From NCBI RefSeq assembly GCF_014212055.1, contig NZ_JACJVO010000028.1, forward strand, positions 165,944-229,943: 64,000 nucleotides of DNA, in the 5' to 3' direction. A program made the position numbers and the translations under genes. The stretch comes from Cohnella zeiphila. GTDB lineage: Bacteria > Bacillota > Bacilli > Paenibacillales > Paenibacillaceae. Of the stretch, positions 6,122 through 14,266 are shown in pieces. The notes under the pieces were generated by a model, which saw nothing but the letters and a program-made list of their open reading frames with translations, was not told the origin of the DNA and searched no databases. Within the stretch, counting starts at the first letter, position 1. The number at the start of each line of letters is the position of its first letter.

Positions 6122-8300
6122 GCTCCCGGAACCGGTTCGCGCCCGAATGCCCGGAGAGCCGTTATTCAGCGTCAAGACGGATTTAATGCCGGACGGCCGC
6201 TTTGGAGAGCTGTGGTTTGCCGTCACCGAACAAGAAGTCGCGCTCTGGGGCGCGGACGGCGTATCGATATTCCGGCTCGGCGTAAGCGAGCTGACCGAGG
6301 CGCGCGCGGCGAACGGCATCGGCGGCGGCACGCTGCTGGCCGACACGGAGACCGGGCCGGTCGTCGTCGCAAGATACACGGCGGCGCTGTCCCCGGCGTT
6401 CGGCTTCGCCGCGAAGCTGCTCACCGCGATGGCGAAGGGCGAAGAGCGGCCGGTCGTCTCGGAGAAGGAATTCCCGAAGTATTGCCCGAACTGCGGCAAC
6501 CCGCTGACGGAAGGATCGCAATCCTGCCCGATCTGCAAAAGCAAGGGCAAGGCGCTCGTCCGCATGCTGCGGTATGCGAAGCCGTACAAGTCGCAAATGG
6601 CGGTCGCCATCGTCCTGCTCATGGTGACGGCTGTCGTCGAGATGGTTCCTCCGTATTTGACGAAGGTGCTGATCGACGACGTGCTCACGCCGAAGAACAT
6701 GGGCTCGGCGCTGCTCTGGCTCGTGGTCGGGCTTGGCAGCACATCCCTCGTCATGTCCGTCATGCAGACGGTCCGCGGCCTGATCGGCGTATGGGTCGGC
6801 TCCAAGCTGATGGGCGATCTTCGCAACGATATCTACAGCGCGCTTATGCGGCTCTCGCTCGCCTTCTTCGACCGGCGCCAGACGTCGCAGTTCGTCGGCC
6901 GGGTCAACAGCGACTCGGAGGCGATGCGCCAGTTCATGACCGACGGCGTCATCTGGGTGAGCGGGGAGACGCTGCGCGTCATCGCGATCTTCGTCATCAT
7001 GTTCGGACTGGATTGGAAGCTTACTCTGTTCGCGCTCATCCCGATGCCGTTCATGGTCGTCGTCTCGCTGACGCTGTGGCCGAAGATCGGGCGGCGCTGG
7101 TATCAGCAGTGGCGGTCGATTTTCCGCTTGAACGTACTGGTCGGCGATTCGCTGCAGGGCATCCGCGTCGTCAAGGCGTTCGGCCAGGAGAAGACGGAGA
7201 TGTCCCGCTACTCCGAGGCGAACCGGGAGCTCGTGCGCAACAACATCCGCATCGAAGGCTTGTGGCAGGGCATGTTTCCGCTGTTCTCCTTCGTGGCGGG
7301 AATCGGAACGCTGCTCATCTGGTACAACGGAGGCAATTCGGTCATCCGCGGCGACTTGCAGCTCGGGGTGCTGATGGCGCTCATCTCGTACCTCGGCATG
7401 CTGTTCGGACCGCTGCAATGGATCAGCCAGATGATCAACTGGGCGAGCCACGCCATCTCTTCGGCGGACCGCGTCTTCGAGATCATGGATACGCCGTCCG
7501 ACGTGCCGGACGCCCGCAATCCTCAGCCGATCGGCACGCTTCGGGGCGATGTCTCGTTCGAGCGCGTCTCGTACGGATACGAGAAGCATCATCCCGTTCT
7601 GAAGGACATTAACCTGCAGGTTAAGGCGGGCGAGATGATCGGGCTTGTCGGCCACTCCGGCGCGGGCAAGTCGACGTTCATCAACCTGATCTGCCGATTC
7701 TACGATACGGACGAGGGACGGATCCGCATCGACGGAACCGATCTGCGCAGCATCAGCCAGACCGACCTGCGCAAGCAGATCGGCGTCGTGCTGCAGGAGA
7801 CGTTCCTGTTCGACGGAACGATCGCGGAGAACATCGCCTACTCCAAGCCGGACGCGACGCCCTTGGAGATCATGCGGGCGGCCAAGATCGCGAACGCGCA
7901 CGACTTTATCGTCCGGCTGCCGGACGGTTACGATACGAGAGTGGGAGAGCGCGGCCATCGTCTCTCGGGCGGGGAGAAGCAGCGGGTGTCGATCGCCCGC
8001 GCGATCATCCACGATCCGCGCATTCTCATTCTCGACGAGGCGACGGCTTCGGTCGACACGGAGACGGAGCGGCAAATTCAAGAGGCGATCTCGCGCCTTG
8101 TAAAGGGCCGAACGACGTTCGCCATCGCCCACCGGCTGTCGACGCTCCGCAATGCGGATCGGCTGGTCGTGCTGGACAAAGGCAAGATCGTGGAAGTCGG
8201 CACGCATGAAGAACTGCTGGCCGTCGAAGGCGGCGCCTACCGCAAGCTGGTCGACGCCCAGAAGGAGCTGTCCAAGATCAAGGGGGTGGAGGGCGGATGA
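6105..8300 (+). CDS. ABC transporter, fused permease/ATPase with N-terminal domain and zinc ribbon (DUF1854-associated)
   Basis: 731 residues; ATG follows GGAGGAATTC. An N-terminal region of about 120 residues (FGELWFAVTEQEVALWG...) precedes a CPNC-x10-CPIC zinc ribbon (about 127-144). A six-helix exporter-type membrane domain follows (about 155-440), then an ATPase domain: Walker A GHSGAGKST near 516-524, signature LSGGEKQR, Walker B ILILDEATASVD and H-loop IAHRLST. The half-transporter would dimerise. This architecture accompanies DUF1854 proteins; proteobacterial versions lie near cyanophycin genes. The substrate is unknown. The gene overlaps DUF1854 by an ATGA junction. Confidence 0.85.
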   Translation: MPIPSKLPEPVRARMPGEPLFSVKTDLMPDGRFGELWFAVTEQEVALWGADGVSIFRLGVSELTEARAANGIGGGTLLADTETGPVVVARYTAALSPAFGFAAKLLTAMAKGEERPVVSEKEFPKYCPNCGNPLTEGSQSCPICKSKGKALVRMLRYAKPYKSQMAVAIVLLMVTAVVEMVPPYLTKVLIDDVLTPKNMGSALLWLVVGLGSTSLVMSVMQTVRGLIGVWVGSKLMGDLRNDIYSALMRLSLAFFDRRQTSQFVGRVNSDSEAMRQFMTDGVIWVSGETLRVIAIFVIMFGLDWKLTLFALIPMPFMVVVSLTLWPKIGRRWYQQWRSIFRLNVLVGDSLQGIRVVKAFGQEKTEMSRYSEANRELVRNNIRIEGLWQGMFPLFSFVAGIGTLLIWYNGGNSVIRGDLQLGVLMALISYLGMLFGPLQWISQMINWASHAISSADRVFEIMDTPSDVPDARNPQPIGTLRGDVSFERVSYGYEKHHPVLKDINLQVKAGEMIGLVGHSGAGKSTFINLICRFYDTDEGRIRIDGTDLRSISQTDLRKQIGVVLQETFLFDGTIAENIAYSKPDATPLEIMRAAKIANAHDFIVRLPDGYDTRVGERGHRLSGGEKQRVSIARAIIHDPRILILDEATASVDTETERQIQEAISRLVKGRTTFAIAHRLSTLRNADRLVVLDKGKIVEVGTHEELLAVEGGAYRKLVDAQKELSKIKGVEGG

Positions 8301-8797
8301 GCGCGGACCTTTACGACATTCGGATCATCGAACCGGATTCGGTCTTCTTCAGCAGGGGACCCGGAGGGGTCTTTCAGGGCGTCCTTGACGGGAAAACGTA
8401 CCCGGAGCTGGTCGTGTATCGCGCGTTTCCCTTTCTTTATACGACCCAATACCTCTCGATCCGCGATCCCAAGGGCGAGGAGCTCGGCATCGTGCAGGAC
8501 ATTCGCGATCTGGACGAAGAGAGCGCGAGGGAATTGGAAAGAGAGCTGCAGTTCCGGTACTTCCTGCCCCGCGTGACGCGCGTGGATAGCGTGAAGCAGA
8601 AGTCCGATCTCTGGATCTGGGAACTGCAGACGAATCTGGGCCCGACAAGGATCGCGATGCGCAACTTGCATGAGTTCATGCAATTTCCGGGCGGCGCGCG
8701 GATCATTCTGACCGATATCAACGGCAAGCGCTGCGAGATTCCGGACTGGAAGTCGCTCGACAACCACAGCCGGATGCAGCTGACGGACGTCATTTAG
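8297..8797 (+). CDS. DUF1854 domain protein, partner of the upstream ABC transporter
   Basis: 166 residues, starting inside the ABC stop codon (ATGA overlap). Typical DUF1854 features are visible: an N-terminal F/V-rich strand region, LSIRDPKGEELGIVQDIRDL, ELQFRYFLPRVTRVDSVKQKSDLWIWEL and IILTDINGKRCEIPDW near the C-terminus. No membrane segment or signal peptide is present, so it should be cytoplasmic. The strict gene fusion-like overlap suggests a stable complex or an accessory role in transport. The biochemical function of the family is not established. Confidence 0.8.
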   Translation: MSADLYDIRIIEPDSVFFSRGPGGVFQGVLDGKTYPELVVYRAFPFLYTTQYLSIRDPKGEELGIVQDIRDLDEESARELERELQFRYFLPRVTRVDSVKQKSDLWIWELQTNLGPTRIAMRNLHEFMQFPGGARIILTDINGKRCEIPDWKSLDNHSRMQLTDVI

Positions 8798-8819
8798 ATC
8801 TTCTCGGCTTCCTTTTGCG

Positions 8820-8858
8820 CAGCCGCCGCGATTCTTTCGGTCGCGGCGGCTGCTTTTT
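8820..8858 (+). terminator. Intrinsic terminator after DUF1854
   Basis: A 12-bp perfect stem CAGCCGCCGCGA / TCGCGGCGGCTG with a 9-base loop is followed by CTTTTTT. It closes the CD3324-ABC-DUF1854 operon. Confidence 0.9.
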
Positions 8859-8884
8859 TCCAATTTTCCGGGGAAAATAAAAAC

Positions 8885-8915
8885 TTGCTCATGACGTTAC
8901 GTAACATTATATACT
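8885..8915 (+). promoter_or_regulatory. MerR-type promoter/operator with 19-base spacer
   Basis: TTGCTC (8885-8890) and TATACT (8910-8915) are 19 bases apart. The perfect palindrome GTTACGTAAC (8896-8905) sits centrally in the spacer. The over-long spacer with a central dyad is the hallmark of promoters activated by MerR proteins, and the next gene is a MerR regulator, so it is probably autoregulated. Confidence 0.75.
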
Positions 8916-8934
8916 CGGTTCAGGAGGCGAGATC

Positions 8935-9714
8935 ATGGATCGCGGCAGCGAGAAACAGTTCACGGTAGGCGAATTGGCGCGCAGAGGCGGCGTGACGGTT
9001 CGCACCTTGCAGTATTACGACTCGTGCGGGCTGCTGAGCCCGAGCGAATATACCGAAGGCGGACGGCGCTTGTACGGCAGAAAGGACGTCGTTCGCTTGC
9101 AGCAAATTTTGTTCCTTAAATCCATGGGCTTCTCGCTGGAGGAGATAAGGGACAAAGTGTTGCCGACCGAATCCGCGGAGGAGCTGGCGCAAGCGTTCGA
9201 GCAGCAGCGGAAAGTGTTCGCGGAGCAAATCGCCCATATCGAGCAAACGGTCGCCGAGCTGGACAAGCTGATCGAAGAGGTTCGCCTGGGCAACGAAGTG
9301 GACATCGACCGTCTGCTGTTCATGACGAGGGCGACCCGTTCGGGCAACCCGCTCTCTTTTCTGACCCGGCATTTCGGCAAAGAACAGATGGCGAATCTCT
9401 CGCAGCGGTTGACCGAGGACGACGCGGGAGAATTCCGCCAAAGCGTGCAGAGCTTTACGGACGAACTGATCGCCTTGTACCGGCGGGGCACCGATCCGGA
9501 AAGCGCAGAAGGCCAGCGGCTGGCCTCCAAATGGTGGGAACTGATGATGGCGATGACCGGGAACGATCCTTCCCAGATCCGAAATATGTCCGTATCGGTC
9601 GTGCGAGAGTCCAATTGGCCGCCGGGTTCGGAAGACTTGAAGGAAGCGACGCTTACTTTTCTGCGGCATGCCATCTTGGCGTATTTGAAGAAAAACGATA
9701 TTCGTTTGCCTTGA
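8935..9714 (+). CDS. MerR family transcriptional regulator with TipAS-like C-terminal domain
   Basis: 259 residues. The N-terminal winged HTH is typical: FTVGELARRGGVTVRTLQYYD, then GGRRLYGRKDVVRLQQILFLKSMGFSLEEI. A coiled-coil dimer helix (about 85-115) and a helical ligand-binding C-terminal region (about 120-255) of TipAS type follow. The ATG lies 8 bases after AGGAGG. It is preceded by a MerR-type 19-base-spacer promoter and followed after 95 bases by the FAD oxidase gene, which it probably controls together with itself. The inducer is unknown, but TipAS-like domains bind small hydrophobic molecules. Confidence 0.88.
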   Translation: MDRGSEKQFTVGELARRGGVTVRTLQYYDSCGLLSPSEYTEGGRRLYGRKDVVRLQQILFLKSMGFSLEEIRDKVLPTESAEELAQAFEQQRKVFAEQIAHIEQTVAELDKLIEEVRLGNEVDIDRLLFMTRATRSGNPLSFLTRHFGKEQMANLSQRLTEDDAGEFRQSVQSFTDELIALYRRGTDPESAEGQRLASKWWELMMAMTGNDPSQIRNMSVSVVRESNWPPGSEDLKEATLTFLRHAILAYLKKNDIRLP

Positions 9715-9809
9715 AGGCGAAGGAAGGAAATCCGCGAGGATTGACGAAATGTTGAAAGGAGAAATCGATTCGCATCGAGAATCCGGATTCGTCCGGGAAG
9801 GAGCTCAGC

Positions 9810-11069
9810 ATGGATCAACACCGCAATTGGGCAGGCAACTACACATACGGCGCCAAAGAAATCCACGTTCCCGAGACCGTGGAGCAAGCGCAGGAGATCG
9901 TGGCCGCAAGCGTTCGAATCAAAGCGCTCGGGACGCGGCATTCGTTTAACGAAATCGCCGATAGCGCGCAAAGCCAGATTTCGCTTCGGAAGCTGGATCG
10001 CATCGTGGCGCTGGATCGCGAGAACGGCAAGGTGACGGTGGAAGGCGGCGTCCGGTACGGCGAACTGTGCGCGTATCTTCACGAGCACGGGTATGCTCTT
10101 CACAATCTGGCGTCGCTGCCGCATATTTCGGTAGCGGGAGCTTGCGCGACCGCGACGCACGGCTCCGGCGACGGCAACGGCAATCTGGCGACGGCGGTTC
10201 ATTCCATGGAGGTCATCCAGGCGGACGGGCAGATCGTCCGATACTCTCGCGACAAGGGGGACGGCGATATTGCCGCGGCGGCGGTCGGTCTTGGCGCGCT
10301 GGGCGTCGCGGCGCGATTGACGCTGAACGTGAGCCCCGCATTCGAGGTGAGTCAGATCGTCTATGAGAATTTGCCGCTGAGCCAATTGAAGATCGGCTTG
10401 GACGATATTTTCTCGAGCGCCTACAGCGTGAGCTTGTTCACCGACTGGCGGCGTTCGGCGATCAACCAAGTCTGGCTCAAGCGCCGGGTGTCGGACGGGG
10501 AGGCGACTCCGGCGGCTCCCGAGTTTTTCGGCGCGGCGGCTGCGACGCGGCGCATGCACCCGATCTCGGACATGCCGGCCGAAAATTGCAACGAGCAGCT
10601 GGGCATTCCCGGTCCATGGCATGAGCGGCTGTCCCATTTCCGCCTCGATTTTACCCCGAGCGCCGGGGAAGAGCTGCAGAGCGAATATTTCGTGGCGCGG
10701 CAGGACGCATATGACACGCTGTGCGCGATCGACCGTTTGCGCGAGCGAATCGCGCCGCTGCTTTTCGTCTCGGAGATCCGCTCGATCGCCGCGGACGATC
10801 TGTGGATGAGCCCTTGCTACGGGCAGCCGTCCGTCGCGATCCACTTTACGTGGAAGCCGGAATGGGAAGCGGTCCGGCAGCTGCTGCCGCTGATCGAGAA
10901 GGAGCTCGCTCCGTTCCGGGCGCGCCCTCACTGGGCGAAGCTGTTCACCCTGCCGCCGGAACAGCTGCAGCCGCTTTACGAGAAGCTGCCCGATTTCCGG
11001 CAGCTCGTTCTCAGCCGGGATCCCGAAGGCAAATTCCGCAACGACTTCTTGAACAGGTACATCTTGTAA
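9810..11069 (+). CDS. FAD-dependent alditol/xylitol oxidase-like protein (D-arabinono-lactone oxidase family)
   Basis: 419 residues. The N-terminal FAD-binding (VAO-type) domain has NWAGNYTYGAKEI, then IKALGTRHSFNEIADS, where the His of TRHSF matches the covalent flavin attachment residue of AldO. SVAGACATATHGSG follows, and the C-terminal part (YFVARQDAYDTLCAIDRL, PSVAIHFTWKPEWEAV) matches the ALO domain. It probably oxidises a polyol at the terminal carbon to an aldehyde, reducing O2 to H2O2. AAGGAG lies 6 bases before ATG. It is likely co-transcribed with the upstream MerR gene. Substrate specificity cannot be read from sequence. Confidence 0.85.
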   Translation: MDQHRNWAGNYTYGAKEIHVPETVEQAQEIVAASVRIKALGTRHSFNEIADSAQSQISLRKLDRIVALDRENGKVTVEGGVRYGELCAYLHEHGYALHNLASLPHISVAGACATATHGSGDGNGNLATAVHSMEVIQADGQIVRYSRDKGDGDIAAAAVGLGALGVAARLTLNVSPAFEVSQIVYENLPLSQLKIGLDDIFSSAYSVSLFTDWRRSAINQVWLKRRVSDGEATPAAPEFFGAAAATRRMHPISDMPAENCNEQLGIPGPWHERLSHFRLDFTPSAGEELQSEYFVARQDAYDTLCAIDRLRERIAPLLFVSEIRSIAADDLWMSPCYGQPSVAIHFTWKPEWEAVRQLLPLIEKELAPFRARPHWAKLFTLPPEQLQPLYEKLPDFRQLVLSRDPEGKFRNDFLNRYIL

Positions 11070-11093
11070 ATCGGATTCGCGGATACGAAAAGA

Positions 11094-11127
11094 AAGGAGG
11101 TTCCCTCTTTAGAGACGGAACCTCCTT
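11094..11127. terminator. Bidirectional terminator between convergent genes
   Basis: AAGGAGGTTCC and GGAACCTCCTT form an 11-bp perfect stem. On the minus strand it is followed by TTTCTTTTC, so it best serves the converging gene; the plus-strand T-tract is weak. Confidence 0.75.
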
Positions 11128-11130
11128 CGT

Positions 11131-12018
11131 TTATGCTTTCATCGCCTGCCAGGCACGAAATTCGTGAATGGCGAAGCCGGAAAACGCGTTGCGGTCTTTC
11201 AGGAGCGTCTCGGCCTGTCCGATCTGCTCGTTCAAGTACGACAAGCTTCGGCCGTTGAATGTAATCCAGGCCGCTTCCTTGCTGGGCAGCGTCTCCAGGC
11301 CGATCATCGCCGGAATGCCCAGATCCGCGGCTTCTTCGAGTTCCTTGTCCGCCGTCTCGGCGATCGCTCCGGCCGTGTCGCGATAAGCGAGAATGGTTAC
11401 GGCGTCGTAATGCCTCATCATCCAGCGGCTCAGCGTCTCCGTTCCGTCCGGCGTCCGGTAGCCGTTCAGCCAGAACGGAAGATCGGCATGGACCGGAAGC
11501 TTCATTTCGCGGGCTCGGCCTTCGATATACCGGACGTTGTTCTGCCACTGCTCGACGAAGCCGGGGCTGCCGGCGCTCCAGGCGGACGTCGCGTACGGCT
11601 CGATGTCGACGTGGATGCCCGCGAACTTCTCGTCGGGAGCGGCGTTCTCCTGATAGTCGTTCACCCAGTTCAGCCACGCTTCGATGTTCGGCCGGCTCTT
11701 GGCGAAGCCCCAGGAAGGCCTCCCGTCCAAGGCGTCGACTTTGATGCCGGCCTCGCCTGCGGCTTTAATGAATGTCTGATAATCGGCCGGCTTCAGATCC
11801 CGGTTGATCTGCAAGTAAATCTCGTTCAATCCTTTGTTCTTGGCGAACGCCAGAACGTCGGAAGCGTTCGATCGGATCAGGGGCGTTTCCCACAGCCAGG
11901 TCGAGCGGGAATAGGCGGCCGAATTGGTTGCGGCGCTCGCGCTCGGCGGGCAAATGGAGGAGGCGGTCCAGGCGAATCCGGCCGCGGCGACGGACAGCAG
12001 CATGATGCTTTTGTGCAA
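11131..12018 (-). CDS. Secreted TIM-barrel-like protein of unknown function
   Basis: 295 residues from a TTG start 8 bases after GGAAGG. A signal peptide is evident (IMLLSVAAAGFAWTASS, cleavage near SASA). The body has alternating strand/helix segments: STWLWETPLI, GLNEIYLQINRD, AGIKVDALDGRPSWG, FAGIHVDIEPYA, LPVHADLPFWLNG, YDAVTILAYRD and IPAMIGLET. This suggests a glycosidase-like (beta/alpha)8 barrel; the HVDIEPY strand end carries plausible catalytic acids. I do not recognise a named family. It is monocistronic and exported, perhaps acting on wall or environmental polysaccharide. Confidence 0.65.
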   Translation of the reverse strand: MHKSIMLLSVAAAGFAWTASSICPPSASAATNSAAYSRSTWLWETPLIRSNASDVLAFAKNKGLNEIYLQINRDLKPADYQTFIKAAGEAGIKVDALDGRPSWGFAKSRPNIEAWLNWVNDYQENAAPDEKFAGIHVDIEPYATSAWSAGSPGFVEQWQNNVRYIEGRAREMKLPVHADLPFWLNGYRTPDGTETLSRWMMRHYDAVTILAYRDTAGAIAETADKELEEAADLGIPAMIGLETLPSKEAAWITFNGRSLSYLNEQIGQAETLLKDRNAFSGFAIHEFRAWQAMKA

Positions 12019-12260
12019 AAGTTCATCCTTCCTTTCAAAGGGAAAACGTCATTCAAACTAAGTATAAGCGACGGCCGGGGAAGGGAAATGGACCAGCGGA
12101 TCAAAAAGCGGATTAAAGGATGCACAGAAACCGAATGCGGCTGATTGCACGCTAAGGACAAGGGCCTAGTCGTCGGCAGAGCGCGCGTTTCCCCGGACCT
12201 GCCGGCCGTTTTTTTGGCGCGTAATCGTAGGAATAACCGGCGCGGTGGCGGCTATTTGGA

Positions 12261-12289
12261 TTGTCCGGATGCGCTTACAACCCTATAAT
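12261..12289 (+). promoter_or_regulatory. Sigma-A promoter, with weak cre-like site overlapping the spacer
   Basis: TTGTCC (12261-12266) and TATAAT (12284-12289) have a 17-base spacer. CGGATGCGCTTACA (12266-12279) matches a cre consensus with two mismatches, which would put CcpA over the promoter of this sugar-metabolism operon. The rest of the 313-base gap from 12019 holds the TTG-start ribosome site of the minus-strand gene and a T-run near 12210 with no convincing stem; nothing else is seen. Confidence 0.6.
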
Positions 12290-12331
12290 GGGACTGTTAC
12301 GAACTGCCATTTCGATTGGGAGGCTGAACCG

Positions 12332-13303
12332 ATGAGCAACATTCGCGTAGGTTTTATCGGAACGGGAGGCATTGCCGGGTGGCATGCCCGTCAGCTACTG
12401 GAACTGCCGGAAGCCCGGATCGTCGCGCTCGCGGATACGAGCGAGAAAAGCCGAAGCACGTTCACGGAGAAGTTCGATCTGAAGGAAGTCTCGCAGTTCT
12501 CGGATTACAAGGAGATGCTGGACCAGGGGAACCTGGATGCGGTCGTCATCTGCTCTCCGCATACGCTTCACTTCCAACAGGCTCGCGACGTGCTGACTCG
12601 CGGCATGCATGTGCTGATCGAGAAGCCGATGACGTGCTCGTCGGCGGAAGCGGAGCTGCTCATCCAGACCGCCAAGCAGGCCGGGAAAATCATGCAGGTG
12701 TCGTATCAGCGCCACTTCCAGCCGGAATTCCTCTACATACGGAACGCCATCGCCGGCGGCGAGATCGGCAAGCTGACCTCGATCACGGCGTCGTTGTACC
12801 AGGAATGGCGGCAGGGGACGCCCGGCTCCTGGCGGCAGGATCCGGCGCTGTCCGGCGGCGGCTTCCTGATGGACTCGGGCAGCCATATCATCGACGCGCT
12901 GCTCTGGACGACGGGCCTGACGCCCGTGGAAGTCAAGCCTCAGCTTCATATGCACGGAGCGCCGGTGGAGATCGACACGTTCACGTCCATCCGGTTCGCG
13001 GAAGGCCCGATCGCCGGACTGAACCTGGTGGGCTACTCTCCCTGCTGGCATGAGACGTTCGTGTTCTGCGGCGAAGACGGCGGCATTTTCTACGACAACG
13101 GAAAGATCACGCTCCGCCGCCTGCGTCAGGAGCCGATCGTGCCGGAGCTTCCGCCTGCGACCACCAACCAGGACAAGAGCTTCATCGACGCGATCCTCGG
13201 CCGCCACGAAGTGCTCGTGCCCGGAGAATTCGCGCTCAAAGTCGTCAAACTGTCGGAAATGATCTATCAGGCGGCCGGCTATTCGCCGCTGGCCCAAGTA
13301 TAA
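12332..13303 (+). CDS. Gfo/Idh/MocA family oxidoreductase
   Basis: 323 residues from ATG 8 bases after GGGAGG. The N-terminal Rossmann fold is IRVGFIGTGGIAGWHARQL with the strand end VALADTS. The family EKP motif (LIEKPMTCS) follows near residue 95, and the C-terminal alpha/beta domain contains GGGFLMDSGSHIIDALLW. These enzymes use NAD(P) to oxidise or reduce sugars and cyclitols. It is followed after 20 bases by a sugar isomerase/epimerase gene, a common pairing for inositol-like or rare-sugar catabolism. The substrate is unknown. Confidence 0.9.
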   Translation: MSNIRVGFIGTGGIAGWHARQLLELPEARIVALADTSEKSRSTFTEKFDLKEVSQFSDYKEMLDQGNLDAVVICSPHTLHFQQARDVLTRGMHVLIEKPMTCSSAEAELLIQTAKQAGKIMQVSYQRHFQPEFLYIRNAIAGGEIGKLTSITASLYQEWRQGTPGSWRQDPALSGGGFLMDSGSHIIDALLWTTGLTPVEVKPQLHMHGAPVEIDTFTSIRFAEGPIAGLNLVGYSPCWHETFVFCGEDGGIFYDNGKITLRRLRQEPIVPELPPATTNQDKSFIDAILGRHEVLVPGEFALKVVKLSEMIYQAAGYSPLAQV

Positions 13304-13323
13304 CCGTAGGAGGACGACGGAAG

Positions 13324-14190
13324 ATGAAGTATCGCATCGGAATGCGAATCCCGCCGAAGATCGGGGCGGAAGGAATCGGCGCGACGGCTGAGTGGGCGGC
13401 GTCGGCCGGATTGGATGTACTGGACGTTCCGCAATTAACGCCGGAAGTCAAACAAGCTTGCGAACGGGCCGGCATCGGAATCGGCTCGATCGACGTGGGC
13501 ACGGCGAAGCTGCTGAGCCGGGACGATGCGGTGCGCGCCGACGCGGTGGAATCGACGAAGCGGCTGATGAGCGACATCTCGGCGCTCGGCGGCAGCGTGC
13601 TGTTCATGTGCCTCGTGCCGGAAGACCACACGTTGCCGCGTAAGGAAGGCTTCGCGATCTGGAAGGAGACGTTCCCGGAGCTAGTCCGCCATGCGGAGCA
13701 GACCGGCACGTACATGGCTATCGAAGGCTGGCCGGGTCCCGCGCCTCATTATCCGACGCTCGGTTGTACGCCGGAGATGTGGCGGGCCATGTTCGAAGCG
13801 ATTCCGTCCAAGCACTTCGGGCTGAATTACGATCCTTCGCACCTGGTGCGGCTGGGCATCGATTACGTCCGCGCGCTGACGGAGTTCGGCGACCGGATCG
13901 TTCATTGCCACGGCAAGGATACGGAGCTTCTGCACGACGAGCTGTACGAATGCGGCGTGCTTCCGGCGACGTTCGGCGCGAAATACGGCTTCTCGGAAGG
14001 CTCGTGGCGCTATACGATTCCGGGACACGGAGAAGTGGACTGGGGCAAAGTCGCCGTCCGTCTCGACCGCATCGGCTATAAGGGAGCGGTCAGCATCGAG
14101 CTGGAGGACCAGCGTTTCTGGGGCTCGCTTGAGGCCGAGCGCGAAGGCATCGTCAAGGCGGCGGAGCACCTGTCCAAGTTTTTCAAATAA
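13324..14190 (+). CDS. Sugar phosphate isomerase/epimerase (xylose-isomerase-like TIM barrel)
   Basis: 288 residues with AP-endonuclease-2/IolE-type TIM-barrel motifs: strand YRIGMRIPPKIGAEG, MAIEGWPGPAPHYPTLG (metal-ligand Glu), FGLNYDPSHLVRLGIDY, IVHCHGKDTE and YKGAVSIELEDQRF. The Glu, Asp/His, His and C-terminal Glu are the usual divalent-metal ligands. It is read from an AGGAGG site just after the dehydrogenase stop, forming a two-gene operon closed by a strong terminator at 14206. It probably interconverts the keto-sugar produced or used by the dehydrogenase. Confidence 0.85.
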   Translation: MKYRIGMRIPPKIGAEGIGATAEWAASAGLDVLDVPQLTPEVKQACERAGIGIGSIDVGTAKLLSRDDAVRADAVESTKRLMSDISALGGSVLFMCLVPEDHTLPRKEGFAIWKETFPELVRHAEQTGTYMAIEGWPGPAPHYPTLGCTPEMWRAMFEAIPSKHFGLNYDPSHLVRLGIDYVRALTEFGDRIVHCHGKDTELLHDELYECGVLPATFGAKYGFSEGSWRYTIPGHGEVDWGKVAVRLDRIGYKGAVSIELEDQRFWGSLEAEREGIVKAAEHLSKFFK

Positions 14191-14205
14191 GATGGATCGC
14201 CTAAG

Positions 14206-14258
14206 AAGCAGCGGCAGGCCGGGACTCGCGCATCGAGTCCGGACACGCCGCTGCTTTT
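14206..14258. terminator. Terminator after the sugar isomerase operon
   Basis: Outer arms AAGCAGCGGC and GCCGCTGCTT pair over 10 bp around an inner GGACTCG/CGAGTCC stem, with TTTT following. Its position between convergent genes makes it probably bidirectional. Confidence 0.85.
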
Positions 14259-14266
14259 CCGCTGCT

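Noticed and set aside
9749..9949. 66-codon open frame between the MerR and oxidase genes
   Set aside because: It overlaps the oxidase start in another frame and resembles no family; the AAGGAG at about 9799 belongs to the oxidase.
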